From Nitrospirota bacterium (GTDB taxonomy: Bacteria; Nitrospinota_A; UBA7883): 6,293 nt of DNA. Position numbers and translations under genes: made by a program. Of this stretch, positions 5,310-6,293 are shown one piece after another. The stretch is taken from the NCBI GenBank assembly GCA_011052055.1, contig DRJW01000068.1:1-6293 (forward strand), read 5' to 3'. The notes beneath the pieces were generated by a model, which saw only the letters and a list, made by a program, of their open reading frames with translations, ran no database searches and was not told the DNA's origin. Within the stretch, counting starts at the first letter, position 1. Every line of letters begins with the position of its first letter.

Positions 5310-6293
5310 AAATTCTCTCTTTTAACTGGCACACTCCTTATCTTTCGATGCTCGCCATGCTCGACCATACGTTCGAGATAGCGCCTCCCAACATCGAGAC
5401 CGACCTGCTTGGCTCATGGAACGATAAGATGCGCCCCGTTCCGCAAAACGTGGCTCCCATCTCGCGCCAACAGATGCTGGATCGGATCGTCAAGCCTGGT
5501 TATTACGACCTTATTATAGGGCACAACGTAAAAGACATCGCGATGTCCAAAGAGATTAAAACTCCCAAAATTCTTCTGTTCCACAACAAACTCAGCGCCG
5601 AAGCGGCTCTTGGCAACCAGCCGGGAATCGTGGATGAATACCGCAACTATGTCCGGCAGATTGTATCCGGGGTTTACTGCGTGTTTATATCGGAGGCAAA
5701 GAAAAGCGACTGGGACTTGCCGGGGGCTATCATCATGCCCGGCATCGACGTGGCGCTGTACGGAGGATACACCGGCCAGATAAGCCGCGCGCTGAGAGTA
5801 GGTAACTCCATAAAGGTTAGAAACCTTATGACCGGCTACTTATTGCAAGAAGAGGTTTTAGCCGACCTGCCCAACATATTAATCGGCGAGAACCCGGACA
5901 TTCCAGACTGCGAGGTCTCTAAAAGCTGGGACGATCTTAAAAAAGCTTATCGGGAAAACCGGCTGTTTATAAACACGACCATGCCGCCGTGGGAAGATGG
6001 ATATAATCTGGGCCTGCTGGAGGCCACAGCGACCGGCATGCCGGTGGTATCCATATCCAACTCGACGTGCCCCATTACCGACGGTGTAGACGGATATGTC
6101 TGCGATGACGCGGTTACGATGCGAAAAAGAGTCATAGAGCTGATCGACAACCGCGATCTGGCGGCGCAGATCGGAGGACGGGGCAGGGAAATGGCGAGAC
6201 AGAAGTTGCCGATGGATACTTTTCTTGAAAAATGGAATTCGGCGATTAATAAAGCGGTCGAGGTTTTTTCAACCGGATTTGCTCCTTCGGCGG
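5306..6293 (+). CDS. GT-B (GT4-like) glycosyltransferase, 3' end outside window
   Basis: The frame opens at the ATG overlapping the previous stop (ATGA, 5306-5309) and stays open for 329 codons to the window edge, so the C-terminus is missing. The start reads MKILSFNWHTPYLSMLAML, a typical first strand and loop of a GT-B fold. YYDLIIGHNVKDI (67-79) and TPKILLFHN (86-94) look like further N-domain strands. The C-domain has FINTTMPPWEDGYNLGLLEATATGMPVV (221-248), which matches the nucleotide-sugar-binding region of GT4-type enzymes. The usual E-x7-E becomes D231-x7-E239. The helical end (MRKRVIELIDN to FLEKWNSAINKAV) is the usual C-terminal crossing helix, so little of the domain is probably missing unless another module follows. 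It probably transfers a sugar from a nucleotide donor in the same pathway as the two upstream genes; donor and acceptor are unknown. Confidence 0.85.
   Translation, partial: MKILSFNWHTPYLSMLAMLDHTFEIAPPNIETDLLGSWNDKMRPVPQNVAPISRQQMLDRIVKPGYYDLIIGHNVKDIAMSKEIKTPKILLFHNKLSAEAALGNQPGIVDEYRNYVRQIVSGVYCVFISEAKKSDWDLPGAIIMPGIDVALYGGYTGQISRALRVGNSIKVRNLMTGYLLQEEVLADLPNILIGENPDIPDCEVSKSWDDLKKAYRENRLFINTTMPPWEDGYNLGLLEATATGMPVVSISNSTCPITDGVDGYVCDDAVTMRKRVIELIDNRDLAAQIGGRGREMARQKLPMDTFLEKWNSAINKAVEVFSTGFAPSA

Overview
The window looks like chromosomal DNA from a Gram-negative (two-membrane) bacterium of intermediate GC content. The evidence is two small genes with clear lipoprotein signal peptides, AGGAGG-type ribosome binding sites, compact co-directional operons with ATGA overlaps, and palindromic intergenic repeats of a kind common in proteobacteria and in environmental assemblies. 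I cannot name a phylum from the sequence alone.

Left part (1-1093): a Phd/YefM-type antitoxin and a RelE/ParE-type toxin form a two-gene operon on the minus strand. The operon has its own promoter and a pair of direct repeats that could be operators. It is bracketed by same-orientation copies of an intergenic repeat: the 19-base right end of one copy opens the window, and a full copy ends at 1093. Positions 834-1093 are a non-coding mosaic of two double-hairpin repeat units separated by a second repeat-like segment.

Middle (1094-1757): two tiny plus-strand lipoprotein genes (68 and 38 codons) share nearly the same signal peptide but have unrelated, very short mature parts. They are followed by about 180 bases with no recognisable gene.

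Right part (1758-6293): three tightly packed plus-strand genes look like part of a glycan-assembly or glycan-modification locus. The first is a TPR-methyltransferase. The second begins 4 bases later and repeats the TPR-methyltransferase plan, then continues into a CgeB-like glycosyltransferase, giving a 799-residue three-module protein. The third overlaps the second by 4 bases (ATGA) and is a GT-B glycosyltransferase that runs off the window. Together they suggest synthesis and methylation of a surface glycan or a glycoprotein glycan; the acceptor and sugars cannot be read from the sequence.

The points most worth a second look are: (i) the repeated TPR-methyltransferase module with its distinctive RHNLEHY block and its fusion to a glycosyltransferase; (ii) the odd start of the first gene, where a well-placed ATG and ribosome binding site lie one frame away and join the gene exactly at an A8 run; (iii) the paired micro-lipoproteins; (iv) the toxin-antitoxin cassette bracketed by repeats.
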